Part shown: piece after piece, positions 25,617 to 33,113 of the stretch | How positions within the stretch are numbered: position 1 is the stretch's first letter | How the letters are laid out: the number at the start of each line of letters is the position of its first letter | DNA from: MGIIb-O2 sp964003245 | Lineage (GTDB): Archaea; Thermoplasmatota; Poseidoniia; Poseidoniales; Thalassarchaeaceae | Direction of reading: 5' to 3' | DNA length: 35,324 nt | Assembly: GCA_964003245.1 (NCBI GenBank) | Contig: CAXFIU010000014.1 | Location: forward strand, 1-35,324 | Program-made: the position numbers and the translations under genes | Notes under the pieces: model-generated | Databases searched by the model: none | The model's input: only the letters and a program-made list of their open reading frames with translations | What the model was told of the DNA's origin: nothing

Positions 25617-27188
25617 ATGAGTGATGGGGCGGGGCAACCTCCGGTTGTCATTGTACCGGAACAAACCAGCATCACTAGTGGGACTGCAGTACAAGAAAAA
25701 TTAATCAATGCAGCAAGAGTTTTTTCAGATTTATTGAAACCAACATTCGGTCCAAAGGGCTTAGACAAGATGCTCTATAAGTCCAATGGGACCACTGCAG
25801 TGACGAATGATGGAGCGAAAATTGTAGCAGAACTATTAGTCAAACATCCTGCTGCAAAAATGATGGTTTCAATGGCCAATTCTCAAGAGGAAAACTGTGG
25901 AGATGGAGTTACTACAACCATGCTTCTTTGCGGTAGCCTTCTCCAAGAAGGAAATAATCTTCTCAAGAAAGGATTACACCCCTTGACTTTGGTCGAAGGT
26001 TTTCGTAAGTCTCTTGAAATCGCTCAAAAGCAAATAAATTTAGACTCAAGAGAAATTGATGATGATAAATTATTATCAGTCGCTGAAACGGCATTAACCG
26101 GTAAAGGAACAGAGGGGGCTCTAGATTTATTTTCATCTATTATTGTAGAATCTTTGACATCAATATCTGAGACACAGAAAATCCCTAGGGCGGAGAATAT
26201 TGCTATGTTCAAATCTAATACTGGGAGTATTCGCGATTCGCAAATAATACATGGAGTAGCTTTCCGTCGTAGAGTATTGATGGACAGTTTACCAAACAAA
26301 CTTTCCGATGTTAAGGTGGCAGTAATTTCTGGCGACATCAAAATTCGCAAAATGTCGCGAACTGCTGAGATACAGATTACATCAGCAGATCAATTAGAGG
26401 CATTTGTAGATGCTGAGCAAGATAGAAAGAATAGTATTTCACAGTCATTAATAGATAGTGGAGCATCGCTAGTTTTGTGCGGTGGAGAAATAGATCGCGA
26501 CATTTTACATAATCTTGCAGATAATAATATCCTTGCAATAGGGGAACTCGACTCATCTGAGATACATAATTCCGCATCTTCTACCGGTGCAAAAGTTGTA
26601 GATTCAATATCTGATATCGAAACGAAAGATTTGGGCTTTTGTGCTTCTGTTGTTTGGGAAAGAAACGAAGCAAGTGACATGGTCGAAGATATAATTAGAA
26701 TAGATGGATGCAATAAACCAGGATTAGTTACAATTGAGGTTGGCGGTTCCGGAGATATCGCTACAGAGGAAATAATCAGAGGACTGCATGACGGCCTGAG
26801 AGCGGTATCATTAGCAATGGAAGACCAAGAAGTTCTACCCGGAGGTGGGGCTATATACAGTAGAATAGCCCATGCTGTTAGAGTATCCTCTGAATCAGAA
26901 CCAGGCCGTGCACGTTTAGCAATGGAAGCATTTTCTAGAGCAATGGAGACAATTCCTGGAGCACTTGTAGAAAACTCAGGCAATGACTCATTAGACAGTA
27001 TACTTGAATTGAGGGCAGCAACTAGAAACCAAGAACAGTTTTTTGGAATCGATGAGAACGGTAAAGTATCGGTTATAGATAGAGCATGGCATCCTCGAAC
27101 AATAATAGCAGAATCATTACATTTAGCATGTGAAACTACAATTGGAATGCTCAGAATAGACCAAGTAATTTCTTCTCGTGGCGACTGA
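25617..27188 (+). CDS. Thermosome subunit (group II chaperonin)
   Basis: An ATP-driven archaeal chaperonin subunit that folds proteins in a two-ring complex, receiving substrates from prefoldin (alpha subunit at 1.4 kb). Over 523 residues the family motifs are TFGPKGLDKM (43-52), TNDGA (63-67), HPAAKMM, and the ATPase motif GDGVTT (95-100), with the catalytic Asp96; the common form is GDGTTT. LHDGLRAVS and LPGGGA follow in the second half, and it ends LRIDQVIS without a Gly-Met-rich tail. It is more divergent than a typical thermosome subunit, so it may be one of several paralogues. It lies 29 bases before purH and may share its transcript. Confidence 0.95.
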   Translation: MSDGAGQPPVVIVPEQTSITSGTAVQEKLINAARVFSDLLKPTFGPKGLDKMLYKSNGTTAVTNDGAKIVAELLVKHPAAKMMVSMANSQEENCGDGVTTTMLLCGSLLQEGNNLLKKGLHPLTLVEGFRKSLEIAQKQINLDSREIDDDKLLSVAETALTGKGTEGALDLFSSIIVESLTSISETQKIPRAENIAMFKSNTGSIRDSQIIHGVAFRRRVLMDSLPNKLSDVKVAVISGDIKIRKMSRTAEIQITSADQLEAFVDAEQDRKNSISQSLIDSGASLVLCGGEIDRDILHNLADNNILAIGELDSSEIHNSASSTGAKVVDSISDIETKDLGFCASVVWERNEASDMVEDIIRIDGCNKPGLVTIEVGGSGDIATEEIIRGLHDGLRAVSLAMEDQEVLPGGGAIYSRIAHAVRVSSESEPGRARLAMEAFSRAMETIPGALVENSGNDSLDSILELRAATRNQEQFFGIDENGKVSVIDRAWHPRTIIAESLHLACETTIGMLRIDQVISSRGD

Positions 27189-27217
27189 AAGTACTTCTAA
27201 CAAACACTTCAAGGCCT

Positions 27218-28828
27218 ATGCTTCCACGCCTTGATATGACAGCGCCACGCGCCCTACTGAGTGTATGGGAAAAATCAGGAATAGAGTCTCTGGCAACTTC
27301 GTTATCGGAAATGGGATGGGAAATTCTGTCTACTGGGGGGACATCTAGAAAACTTAGGGAAGCGGGAATTAATGTAATCGATGTTAGCGAAGCAACAGGG
27401 CACCCAGAATGCTTCGATGGAAGAGTCAAAACACTTCATCCTGCTGTTCACGGCGGTATTTTAGTGAGGAGAGATAGGGTAGACGACATGAAAACGTTAG
27501 AAGAATTGAATTATTCTACCATCGATTTAGTTTGTGTCAATCTTTACCCATTCGAATCGGTGGCGGCAAAGGACCCCCCAGTCTCCAATTCGGAATTGAT
27601 TGAGATGATTGATATTGGTGGCCCTACCATGATTCGTTCTGCCGCTAAAAATCACAAAGATGTGTTAGTTTTAACAAGTGAAACCCAATATCAGATGGTT
27701 ATCGATGCTCTCAAAGAAAATAGAGGAGATCCTTCTCAAATTAGCTCCGAAATCAAAAAGCAATTATCTCTAGCTGCTTTTCAGTGTACAGCAGCTTATG
27801 ATGCCGCAGTAAGTAATGAATTAGAGAAACGCTTCATAGGAGAAAAAACGCCAAACCGACTCCATTTTGCCTCCGAGCAAGGAATTCCTTTGAGATACGG
27901 CGAAAATCCTCATCAACCCGCCTCCTTTTACCCAACATCTTCAGCATTAGGCCCTAGTGGTTTGGCAGCAGCTATTCAGCATGGAGGAAAAGCTCTATCT
28001 TTCAATAATTATTTAGATTTAGATGGCGCTTTGAGAATAGCAAGAGGTTTGTTGAGAGATATGGATAATATACACAATCATGGATGCGTGATAATTAAGC
28101 ACACAAATCCTTGTGGAGCAGCCATAGATTCATCTCAAAAAAATGCATGGAAGCATGCATTGGCAAGTGATTCAGAAAGTGCTTTTGGGTGTGTTGTAGC
28201 CTTTACTTCCATCGTTGAAAAGGAAACCGCAGAGGAAATCGGAGGGCATTTCTTAGAATGTATAATTGCACCCGGTTTCAGCGAAGAAGCTTTAGAAATT
28301 TTATCTTTGAAGAAAAATCGAAGAATGCTTACCTTACCTAAATTCTTACCTAGAGAAGACGAATTACGGATTAGGCAATTAGATGGAGGATGGGTTGCGC
28401 AAATTCAAGGCCCGCCCAGCATCGATTGGTCTTCCGTAAAATGTGTTACAAAGACACAAGGGTCTCCCGAATTGATATCTTTAGCAAGATTTGGCTCAAC
28501 AGTACTTTCCGAGGTAAAATCCAACTCAGTAGTATTGGTATCTCAGACCGATACTGGATTTGCTACAGTAGGAGTTGGCCCCGGACAAACGAGCAGAGTA
28601 GAGGCAGTGCGTATTGCTGCAAGAAGAGCGGGTGACAAGGCAGTTGGATCAATGATGGTTTCTGATGCCTTTTTCCCCTTCAGAGATGGCATTGATACTG
28701 CAAATGAAATAGGCGTTACAACTGTTGTGCAACCGGGAGGCTCAATACGAGATCAAGAGTGTATAGATGCTGCCGATGAACATGGAATTTCTATGTTCTT
28801 TACAGGTCAAAGATTATTTTTACATTGA
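27218..28828 (+). CDS. purH: Bifunctional AICAR transformylase / IMP cyclohydrolase
   Basis: This carries out the last two steps of de novo IMP synthesis, using 10-formyl-tetrahydrofolate. The N-terminal cyclohydrolase (MGS-like fold) shows ALLSVWEKSG, LSTGGT and FDGRVKTLHPAVHGG. The transformylase part shows RYGENPHQPAS, GKALSFNNYLDLDGA, IKHTNPCGAA, SDAFFPFRDGI, QPGGSIRD and FTGQRLFLH. All are standard, and 536 residues is a normal length. Many archaea use PurP/PurO instead of PurH, so this is the bacterial-type route, consistent with PurN and the large PurL elsewhere in the window. ATG 27218 or ATG 27236 (MTAPRALLS) may be the start; the second fits the family N-terminus. The start region shares ten bases with the purL leader. 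Confidence 0.96.
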   Translation: MLPRLDMTAPRALLSVWEKSGIESLATSLSEMGWEILSTGGTSRKLREAGINVIDVSEATGHPECFDGRVKTLHPAVHGGILVRRDRVDDMKTLEELNYSTIDLVCVNLYPFESVAAKDPPVSNSELIEMIDIGGPTMIRSAAKNHKDVLVLTSETQYQMVIDALKENRGDPSQISSEIKKQLSLAAFQCTAAYDAAVSNELEKRFIGEKTPNRLHFASEQGIPLRYGENPHQPASFYPTSSALGPSGLAAAIQHGGKALSFNNYLDLDGALRIARGLLRDMDNIHNHGCVIIKHTNPCGAAIDSSQKNAWKHALASDSESAFGCVVAFTSIVEKETAEEIGGHFLECIIAPGFSEEALEILSLKKNRRMLTLPKFLPREDELRIRQLDGGWVAQIQGPPSIDWSSVKCVTKTQGSPELISLARFGSTVLSEVKSNSVVLVSQTDTGFATVGVGPGQTSRVEAVRIAARRAGDKAVGSMMVSDAFFPFRDGIDTANEIGVTTVVQPGGSIRDQECIDAADEHGISMFFTGQRLFLH

Positions 28829-28895
28829 TACAAACAATTCAAAATATTGAGATATTATGTGGAAAGTAGATTAATATCGAATACTTCCATAAAAC

Positions 28896-29624
28896 ATGGA
28901 GGAGATAGTACTTGTTTCTCTGGGTGCCTTTTTCGCTGCTGCATTGACTGTTCCAACTGGTTTCGGTCTTTCTACAATCCTAACTCCTTTGGTACTTTTT
29001 TTACTACCTGTTCACGAGGCGGTTGCAGTTGTAGCAGTGGTACATTGTGCACATAATGCTGGCAAATATTTTGCATTAAAAGAAGCAGTTAATTTTGAAG
29101 CATTTAGAAGATATGGTATATGGTTAGTGGGGGGGGCTGTAATTGGAGCATTGTTACAAAACCAAGTCCCCAATGATCCTCTCCTCTTGTTAGTAGGAAT
29201 ATTCCTAGTAATATTACCCATCCTTACAATTAGTGAAAAATGGACCGGATACCGAATTCCAGAATCTAATGATAGATTAGGTGGTTTCTGTTCGGGATTC
29301 ATGGGGGGATTGTCTGGGCATCAAGGCGCTTTAAGGGCGATGTTTCTTACAAGAAGGTTGCCTGATAAGATGGCCTATGCTGCAACTGCTAGTGTACTAG
29401 CACTATGCGTAGATCTTTCAAGAATACCTGTATATTTATTTTTCAGAACAGAAGAAATTTCCGATCAGATGACACTAATAGTTGTACTTGTAATTTCAGC
29501 ATTGCTGGGTGTTAGAGTAGGCAAAAAATGGCTCCAATCATTGAAATCATCCCATATTCATAACATGGTGATGTTTGGAATAATTTTTAGTGGAATATTC
29601 TATATCTTCGAAGCACTAAACTAA
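28896..29624 (+). CDS. TauE/SafE family anion permease
   Basis: A 242-residue membrane protein with about eight hydrophobic segments in two repeats. The first half contains TVPTGFGLSTILTPL and the second GFMGGLSGHQGALRAMFL, the family's signature Gly-rich regions. Members export sulfite, sulfoacetate or related anions; with a sulfate-activating enzyme in the same window this is plausible here but not shown. A TTAATATC element stands about 22 bases before ATG 28896. Its TAA overlaps the stop codon of the converging zinc-ribbon gene. Confidence 0.88.
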   Translation: MEEIVLVSLGAFFAAALTVPTGFGLSTILTPLVLFLLPVHEAVAVVAVVHCAHNAGKYFALKEAVNFEAFRRYGIWLVGGAVIGALLQNQVPNDPLLLLVGIFLVILPILTISEKWTGYRIPESNDRLGGFCSGFMGGLSGHQGALRAMFLTRRLPDKMAYAATASVLALCVDLSRIPVYLFFRTEEISDQMTLIVVLVISALLGVRVGKKWLQSLKSSHIHNMVMFGIIFSGIFYIFEALN

Positions 29625-29833
29625 CTTTCTCTTTTACTTTTTAGTGCTTTCACTAACTCATCCAAGTTTTCAAAGATTATAGTTACAACACTAATATGAT
29701 CGCAATCTTGGCATATGAAACGTTTTCCTGTTTCGTAGCCCATATAAGGAACAATACGGGGACTAAAGCAGTTTGAACAAACTTCAATATCTTTCAATTC
29801 ATTCTCTTTATCCATTTTATCAGACCTATTCAT
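29621..29833 (-). CDS. Small zinc-ribbon protein
   Basis: A 70-residue protein with a rubredoxin-like zinc ribbon: CSNC, then 15-20 residues and CQDC. A short hydrophobic strand and a basic helix follow at the C-terminus. I chose ATG 29833, where ATGAATAG overlaps the stop codon of the LON-domain gene by 8 bases. That arrangement signals translational coupling, whereas the longer frame from 29887 would overlap that gene by about 60 bases. The function is unknown; small ribbons of this type bind RNA or act as subunits of larger enzymes. Confidence 0.7.
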   Translation of the reverse strand: MNRSDKMDKENELKDIEVCSNCFSPRIVPYMGYETGKRFICQDCDHISVVTIIFENLDELVKALKSKRES

Positions 29834-30593
29834 TAGATTGTCTAAACAATCGAACCGTTGCAATTTTATTTTGTATATTTGACTCAATTAAGCTACAAAT
29901 TTCCTCAATTTTTTCTGCATTCAAGGATAGTATTTGACTCTCAACAGAATCAAGAATTAATGCTGATAATTTCCATAATGATTTAACATCTGGAATTGGA
30001 AACATGTTGTTGACTTCTTCGTCAATGTCAAGATCATTAACATCCATCTGGTTAATTTGAGCTATAATTTCAATATATGATTTCCAAAGAGAAAGTATGT
30101 AATCCCATCTTGCAATGTCAATTTCTCCTACGAGTTCTGGAATCAATTCTACAATACCTCTAACATAGAGTTTCCCTGCTGGAAAATCTTCAATATATTC
30201 TCCAACCAAATCATCTACAGAAGGAAATACACTATCAAAAAACTCCGGTTTTAAGGCCGGCTCAATTAGTGAGTTAATACGAAACCTCCTCCCTCCATTG
30301 GCTAGATATAACAAATTAGAACCATGCTCTTGAAAATCATTTATTTCAACTAATGTCCCAACATCAAATGGTACAGACATTTCGTTTAATTCAGGTATCG
30401 ATGGATTTGAAATTACATGCCCATAAGGCAAACCGTCCAATGCGATATCATCTAACATTTGTTTATATCTGGGTTCAAAAACCCTCATCATCATTTGATC
30501 ACCCGGTAGAAGAAATGTGTCTAGAGTAAACAATGGTATAATGAATTCATCCTTTTTTAATTCCGGCATATTCATTGAATTAAAAATCTCCAT
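29826..30593 (-). CDS. LON N-terminal (substrate-binding) domain protein without protease
   Basis: A 255-residue protein whose first 200 residues match the LON substrate-binding domain: IIPLFTLDTFLLPGD, RVFEPRYKQML (about 18-47), VGTLVEI and GGRRFRI. The rest is helical, as in the stand-alone bacterial family often called Lon-N or PUA-like. There is no AAA or Ser-Lys protease domain. An AGGAGG Shine-Dalgarno site stands 7 bases before ATG 30593, inside the end of the cupredoxin gene that it overlaps by 14 bases. The function of stand-alone members is not known. Confidence 0.88.
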   Translation of the reverse strand: MEIFNSMNMPELKKDEFIIPLFTLDTFLLPGDQMMMRVFEPRYKQMLDDIALDGLPYGHVISNPSIPELNEMSVPFDVGTLVEINDFQEHGSNLLYLANGGRRFRINSLIEPALKPEFFDSVFPSVDDLVGEYIEDFPAGKLYVRGIVELIPELVGEIDIARWDYILSLWKSYIEIIAQINQMDVNDLDIDEEVNNMFPIPDVKSLWKLSALILDSVESQILSLNAEKIEEICSLIESNIQNKIATVRLFRQSNE

Positions 30594-31086
30594 AATCTCT
30601 CCTCCTTCCCAATGTTCCCGCTGTAACTAGTGATGTTAGTAGTAATAAGATAGAGAACCCTGGAACTTTGTTTTCTTTCTTTTCATCCGTTTCCTCATTT
30701 TCAATTATCAACGGGTTTACCGTAATTGTTCCCACCATATTTGCCTCTTCATGTGGCTCACAGACAAACTCATAGGTTCCATTCATCCCGATTTCGAATG
30801 TAAACGAATAATCAACATTTCTCCCCGGTTCGCCGGAGTCGAAGACCTCATTATTTTCCACTGCATTATGTGCTAATAATTGCCCTTGCCAGAAAAAACG
30901 CACAATATCTCCCTCTGTAATAGTAACTTCCGAGGGCGAGAACCTTAAATTTGTACTATCTACTGTGATAATAACTTCTTCGGATAATGAAGAATATTCG
31001 TTTTCTTCTGATATGGCTGAACTACTAAATATAATACTAAAAGAGAACAAAAGTAACAAAACACAACCCATAAAGCCACGTTTCAT
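30580..31086 (-). CDS. Secreted blue-copper protein (plastocyanin/halocyanin-like) with PGF-CTERM-like tail
   Basis: An exported type I copper electron carrier of 168 residues. A signal peptide (about 1-24) precedes a single cupredoxin domain (about 35-125). All four copper ligands are visible: His73 in LLAHNAV, then Cys109, His112 and Met117 in CEPHEEANM, with the usual Cys-x2-His-x4-Met spacing. After an acidic linker comes VPGFS at 141-145, a hydrophobic stretch and RRR (161-163). This is the layout of the PGF-CTERM signal, by which archaeosortase A processes and lipid-anchors proteins in haloarchaea and relatives. It could pass electrons to a terminal oxidase. It heads a cluster with overlapping LON and zinc-ribbon genes. 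Confidence 0.9.
   Translation of the reverse strand: MKRGFMGCVLLLLFSFSIIFSSSAISEENEYSSLSEEVIITVDSTNLRFSPSEVTITEGDIVRFFWQGQLLAHNAVENNEVFDSGEPGRNVDYSFTFEIGMNGTYEFVCEPHEEANMVGTITVNPLIIENEETDEKKENKVPGFSILLLLTSLVTAGTLGRRRDYGDF
30601..30606 (-). promoter_or_regulatory. Strong Shine-Dalgarno site within the cupredoxin gene
   Basis: The minus strand reads AGGAGG, 7 bases before the ATG at 30593. It lies in the Arg codons at the end of the cupredoxin gene and decides the start of the LON-domain gene. Confidence 0.7.
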
Positions 31087-31145
31087 ATATATCTTGAGAT
31101 TAGAATTAACCTATCAAGTAATGTTTTATCATACTTGTAAATATT

Positions 31146-31571
31146 TCATTCTCGAGTTGTAACTTTCATTCCAACGTACCAAACACCGATTATTCCAAAC
31201 ATTAGTATTGTTATAAATCCGAAACCAGGATCTGCACCATTCCATGATGACATATCATTCCATATCCCATCTCCTTTCGTCGACACAAGCCATACGAAAT
31301 AAGATGAGAAAGAAGTCATTATCAAAATCATAATAATTATGCCGTATTTGGCATGTTTAGGTATTGTTTTCCCCGTCGCATAGTAATCAAATATTGCCGT
31401 TCCAAAATATGGATTAGTCAGGGTTTTTCTAAATAATTTTTCACTAGATAATGAAAATAAGAACGCTGCGGGAACCGCCCATGATACCGTAGGCCAACCA
31501 GGAACCCATATCCCAATTATTGCAAAAAGGATGAATAATGAACCAGTTCCCACATATAACTTACTTTTCAT
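31146..31571 (-). CDS. DUF454 (YbaN-like) membrane protein
   Basis: A small membrane protein with three to four hydrophobic segments, matching the YbaN/DUF454 pattern: the VPGWPTV turn after the first helix, then AFLFSLSSEKLFR and the NPYFG motif. A second hydrophobic part follows. The function of this family is unknown. ATG 31571 begins MKSKLYVGTG just before the first helix, as in the family. A longer frame starts at TTG 31646 and adds a 25-residue hydrophilic segment, which cannot be excluded. It is divergent from purN. Confidence 0.8.
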   Translation of the reverse strand: MKSKLYVGTGSLFILFAIIGIWVPGWPTVSWAVPAAFLFSLSSEKLFRKTLTNPYFGTAIFDYYATGKTIPKHAKYGIIIMILIMTSFSSYFVWLVSTKGDGIWNDMSSWNGADPGFGFITILMFGIIGVWYVGMKVTTRE

Positions 31572-31724
31572 AGGACTACTAGAAACACAATATTTCTCGA
31601 CCACTTGGTCTACAGTTTCTAATCTGTCCACAGAACTCCGACCCAATATTACGGCATAAATGGGTATGTATCAATTTATCAGATAATTGCAAACTCTCAA
31701 GCGGACTCACCCTTTCCGATATGT

Positions 31725-32354
31725 ATGAGTGAACCATACACACGTCCTCGTAAAGGTTCAATCAACGATCCCTTGCGAATAGCGGTACTAATATCTGGCG
31801 GGGGTTCAGGATTACTTGCACTCCTTAACTATCAACAATCAAACCCATGTACGCACATTACTAAATTAATTATTTCAGATAATGTAAATGCTGGAGGTTT
31901 ACGATATGGTGAAGATTTTTCCATACCTGTTGCAGCAATTCCTCTACCCGAATCAAAGAACAATATCGAGCAAAGAATAATGCATGAAAATTCGATACAT
32001 GATATTTTGCTTAATTCAAATATTGAACTTGTAGTATTAAGCGGTTATATGAGAATATTGACACCCAACTTTGTTTGTAAGTGGAAAGGCAGACTAATCA
32101 ACATTCATCCTTCATTATTGCCTAAATATCCTGGTGCCCATGCTCATCGGGACGCATTAGCTGATGGTGCTAAAATAACTGGCTGCACAGTACATTTAGT
32201 TGACGAAGGGGTCGATACTGGCAAAATAATTTCCCAACAAGAGGTCCCGATATTAGAAGGAGATACAATAGAGAAATTACAAGAGCGAGTAAAAAAAGTT
32301 GAACATGAATTATATCCTAAAGTTTTGGATATTTTTTGTTCCCAAGACTCCTAA
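31725..32354 (+). CDS. purN: Phosphoribosylglycinamide formyltransferase
   Basis: Step 3 of purine synthesis: formylates GAR from 10-formyl-tetrahydrofolate. The 209 residues carry the N-terminal LISGGGSG loop (usually GNGSN) and the catalytic trio Asn126, His128 (LINIHPSLLPKYPG) and Asp164 (DEGVDTG), the same spacing as Asn106/His108/Asp144 of E. coli PurN. The first 16 residues are an extension; TTG 31773 would begin exactly at the first strand and is an alternative start. The TAA is followed directly by the stop codon of the converging pseudouridine synthase. This is the third purine locus in the window. Confidence 0.95.
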   Translation: MSEPYTRPRKGSINDPLRIAVLISGGGSGLLALLNYQQSNPCTHITKLIISDNVNAGGLRYGEDFSIPVAAIPLPESKNNIEQRIMHENSIHDILLNSNIELVVLSGYMRILTPNFVCKWKGRLINIHPSLLPKYPGAHAHRDALADGAKITGCTVHLVDEGVDTGKIISQQEVPILEGDTIEKLQERVKKVEHELYPKVLDIFCSQDS

Positions 32355-33113
32355 TCAGAAGCATTTTTCTAAAATCTCTTCTTTAGAAACCTCTCTAAAA
32401 TTTCCCTTCTTAATCTCATAATCTTCTAATTTCATGTCGCTAATTGCTAAACGATGTATTGACAAAACATAGTTCCCTAATGCATCGAACATACGCCTAA
32501 TTTGCCTTTTTTTCCCCTCATGAATTGTCAATATTGCGACATCTACCTCTTGAAGAATTATATGGGCCGGTTTTGATACATATTCTTCTATATGGGAATC
32601 TTCAATTATTTTGATAGCAATCCCCTCTCTAATTGCCATAATTTCTTCTTCAGTAATTTCTAACTCTGTTTTAACAAGATATTTTTTTGAGATATGATTT
32701 TCAGGATTTGTTATTTTCTCGACTATTTTACCGTCAGTAGTTATCAATAGTAATCCTGTAGTGTCTTCGTCTAACCTTCCTACCGTCACTAATGATTGAT
32801 AGACATTTTTAGAAACTCTATTTTCGAATAATTCGAATATAGATTTTTTACCAAACTCTCTTTCTTGGTTATTTAATCTTGAACAGATATATCCGGCCGG
32901 TTTATTCACTATGAAATAATAATTCTTTTCGGGTAATTTTAGAATTTCACCTCGATAAGAGACATTTTTTGTATTAGTATTAAATTCAAACTTCATGTCT
33001 TTCACTATTGAATCATTAATTTGAATCTCTCCATTCCATATTGCTTCTTTTATCTCTTTTTTTGAGGTAAAAACGCCACATTTGGAGAGGAATTGATGCA
33101 ATCTGATTTTCAT
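32355..33113 (-). CDS. RsuA/RluB-family pseudouridine synthase with S4 domain
   Basis: A 252-residue RNA pseudouridine synthase. An S4 domain fills the first 60 residues (LHQFLSKCGV). The catalytic domain has NKPAGYICS and GRLDEDTTGLLLITTDG with the catalytic Asp115, and EGKKRQIRRMF near the C-terminus. This is the RluF/RluB/RsuA family, which is largely bacterial. Composition is extreme: bases 32641-32700 contain 13 G or C of 60 and bases 32821-32880 contain 14 of 60 (22-23%), far below the rest of the window. That suggests recent acquisition from an AT-rich donor. The ATG shares ATGA with the stop codon of the upstream lipoprotein gene. Confidence 0.93.
   Translation of the reverse strand: MKIRLHQFLSKCGVFTSKKEIKEAIWNGEIQINDSIVKDMKFEFNTNTKNVSYRGEILKLPEKNYYFIVNKPAGYICSRLNNQEREFGKKSIFELFENRVSKNVYQSLVTVGRLDEDTTGLLLITTDGKIVEKITNPENHISKKYLVKTELEITEEEIMAIREGIAIKIIEDSHIEEYVSKPAHIILQEVDVAILTIHEGKKRQIRRMFDALGNYVLSIHRLAISDMKLEDYEIKKGNFREVSKEEILEKCF

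Noticed and set aside
29834..29887. Longer start for the zinc-ribbon protein
   Set aside because: It would overlap the LON-domain gene by about 60 bases and adds residues unlike the rest; the ATG at 29833 gives a classic 8-base overlap.
29826..30593. LON protease
   Set aside because: Only the substrate-binding domain is present; there is no AAA ATPase or protease domain.
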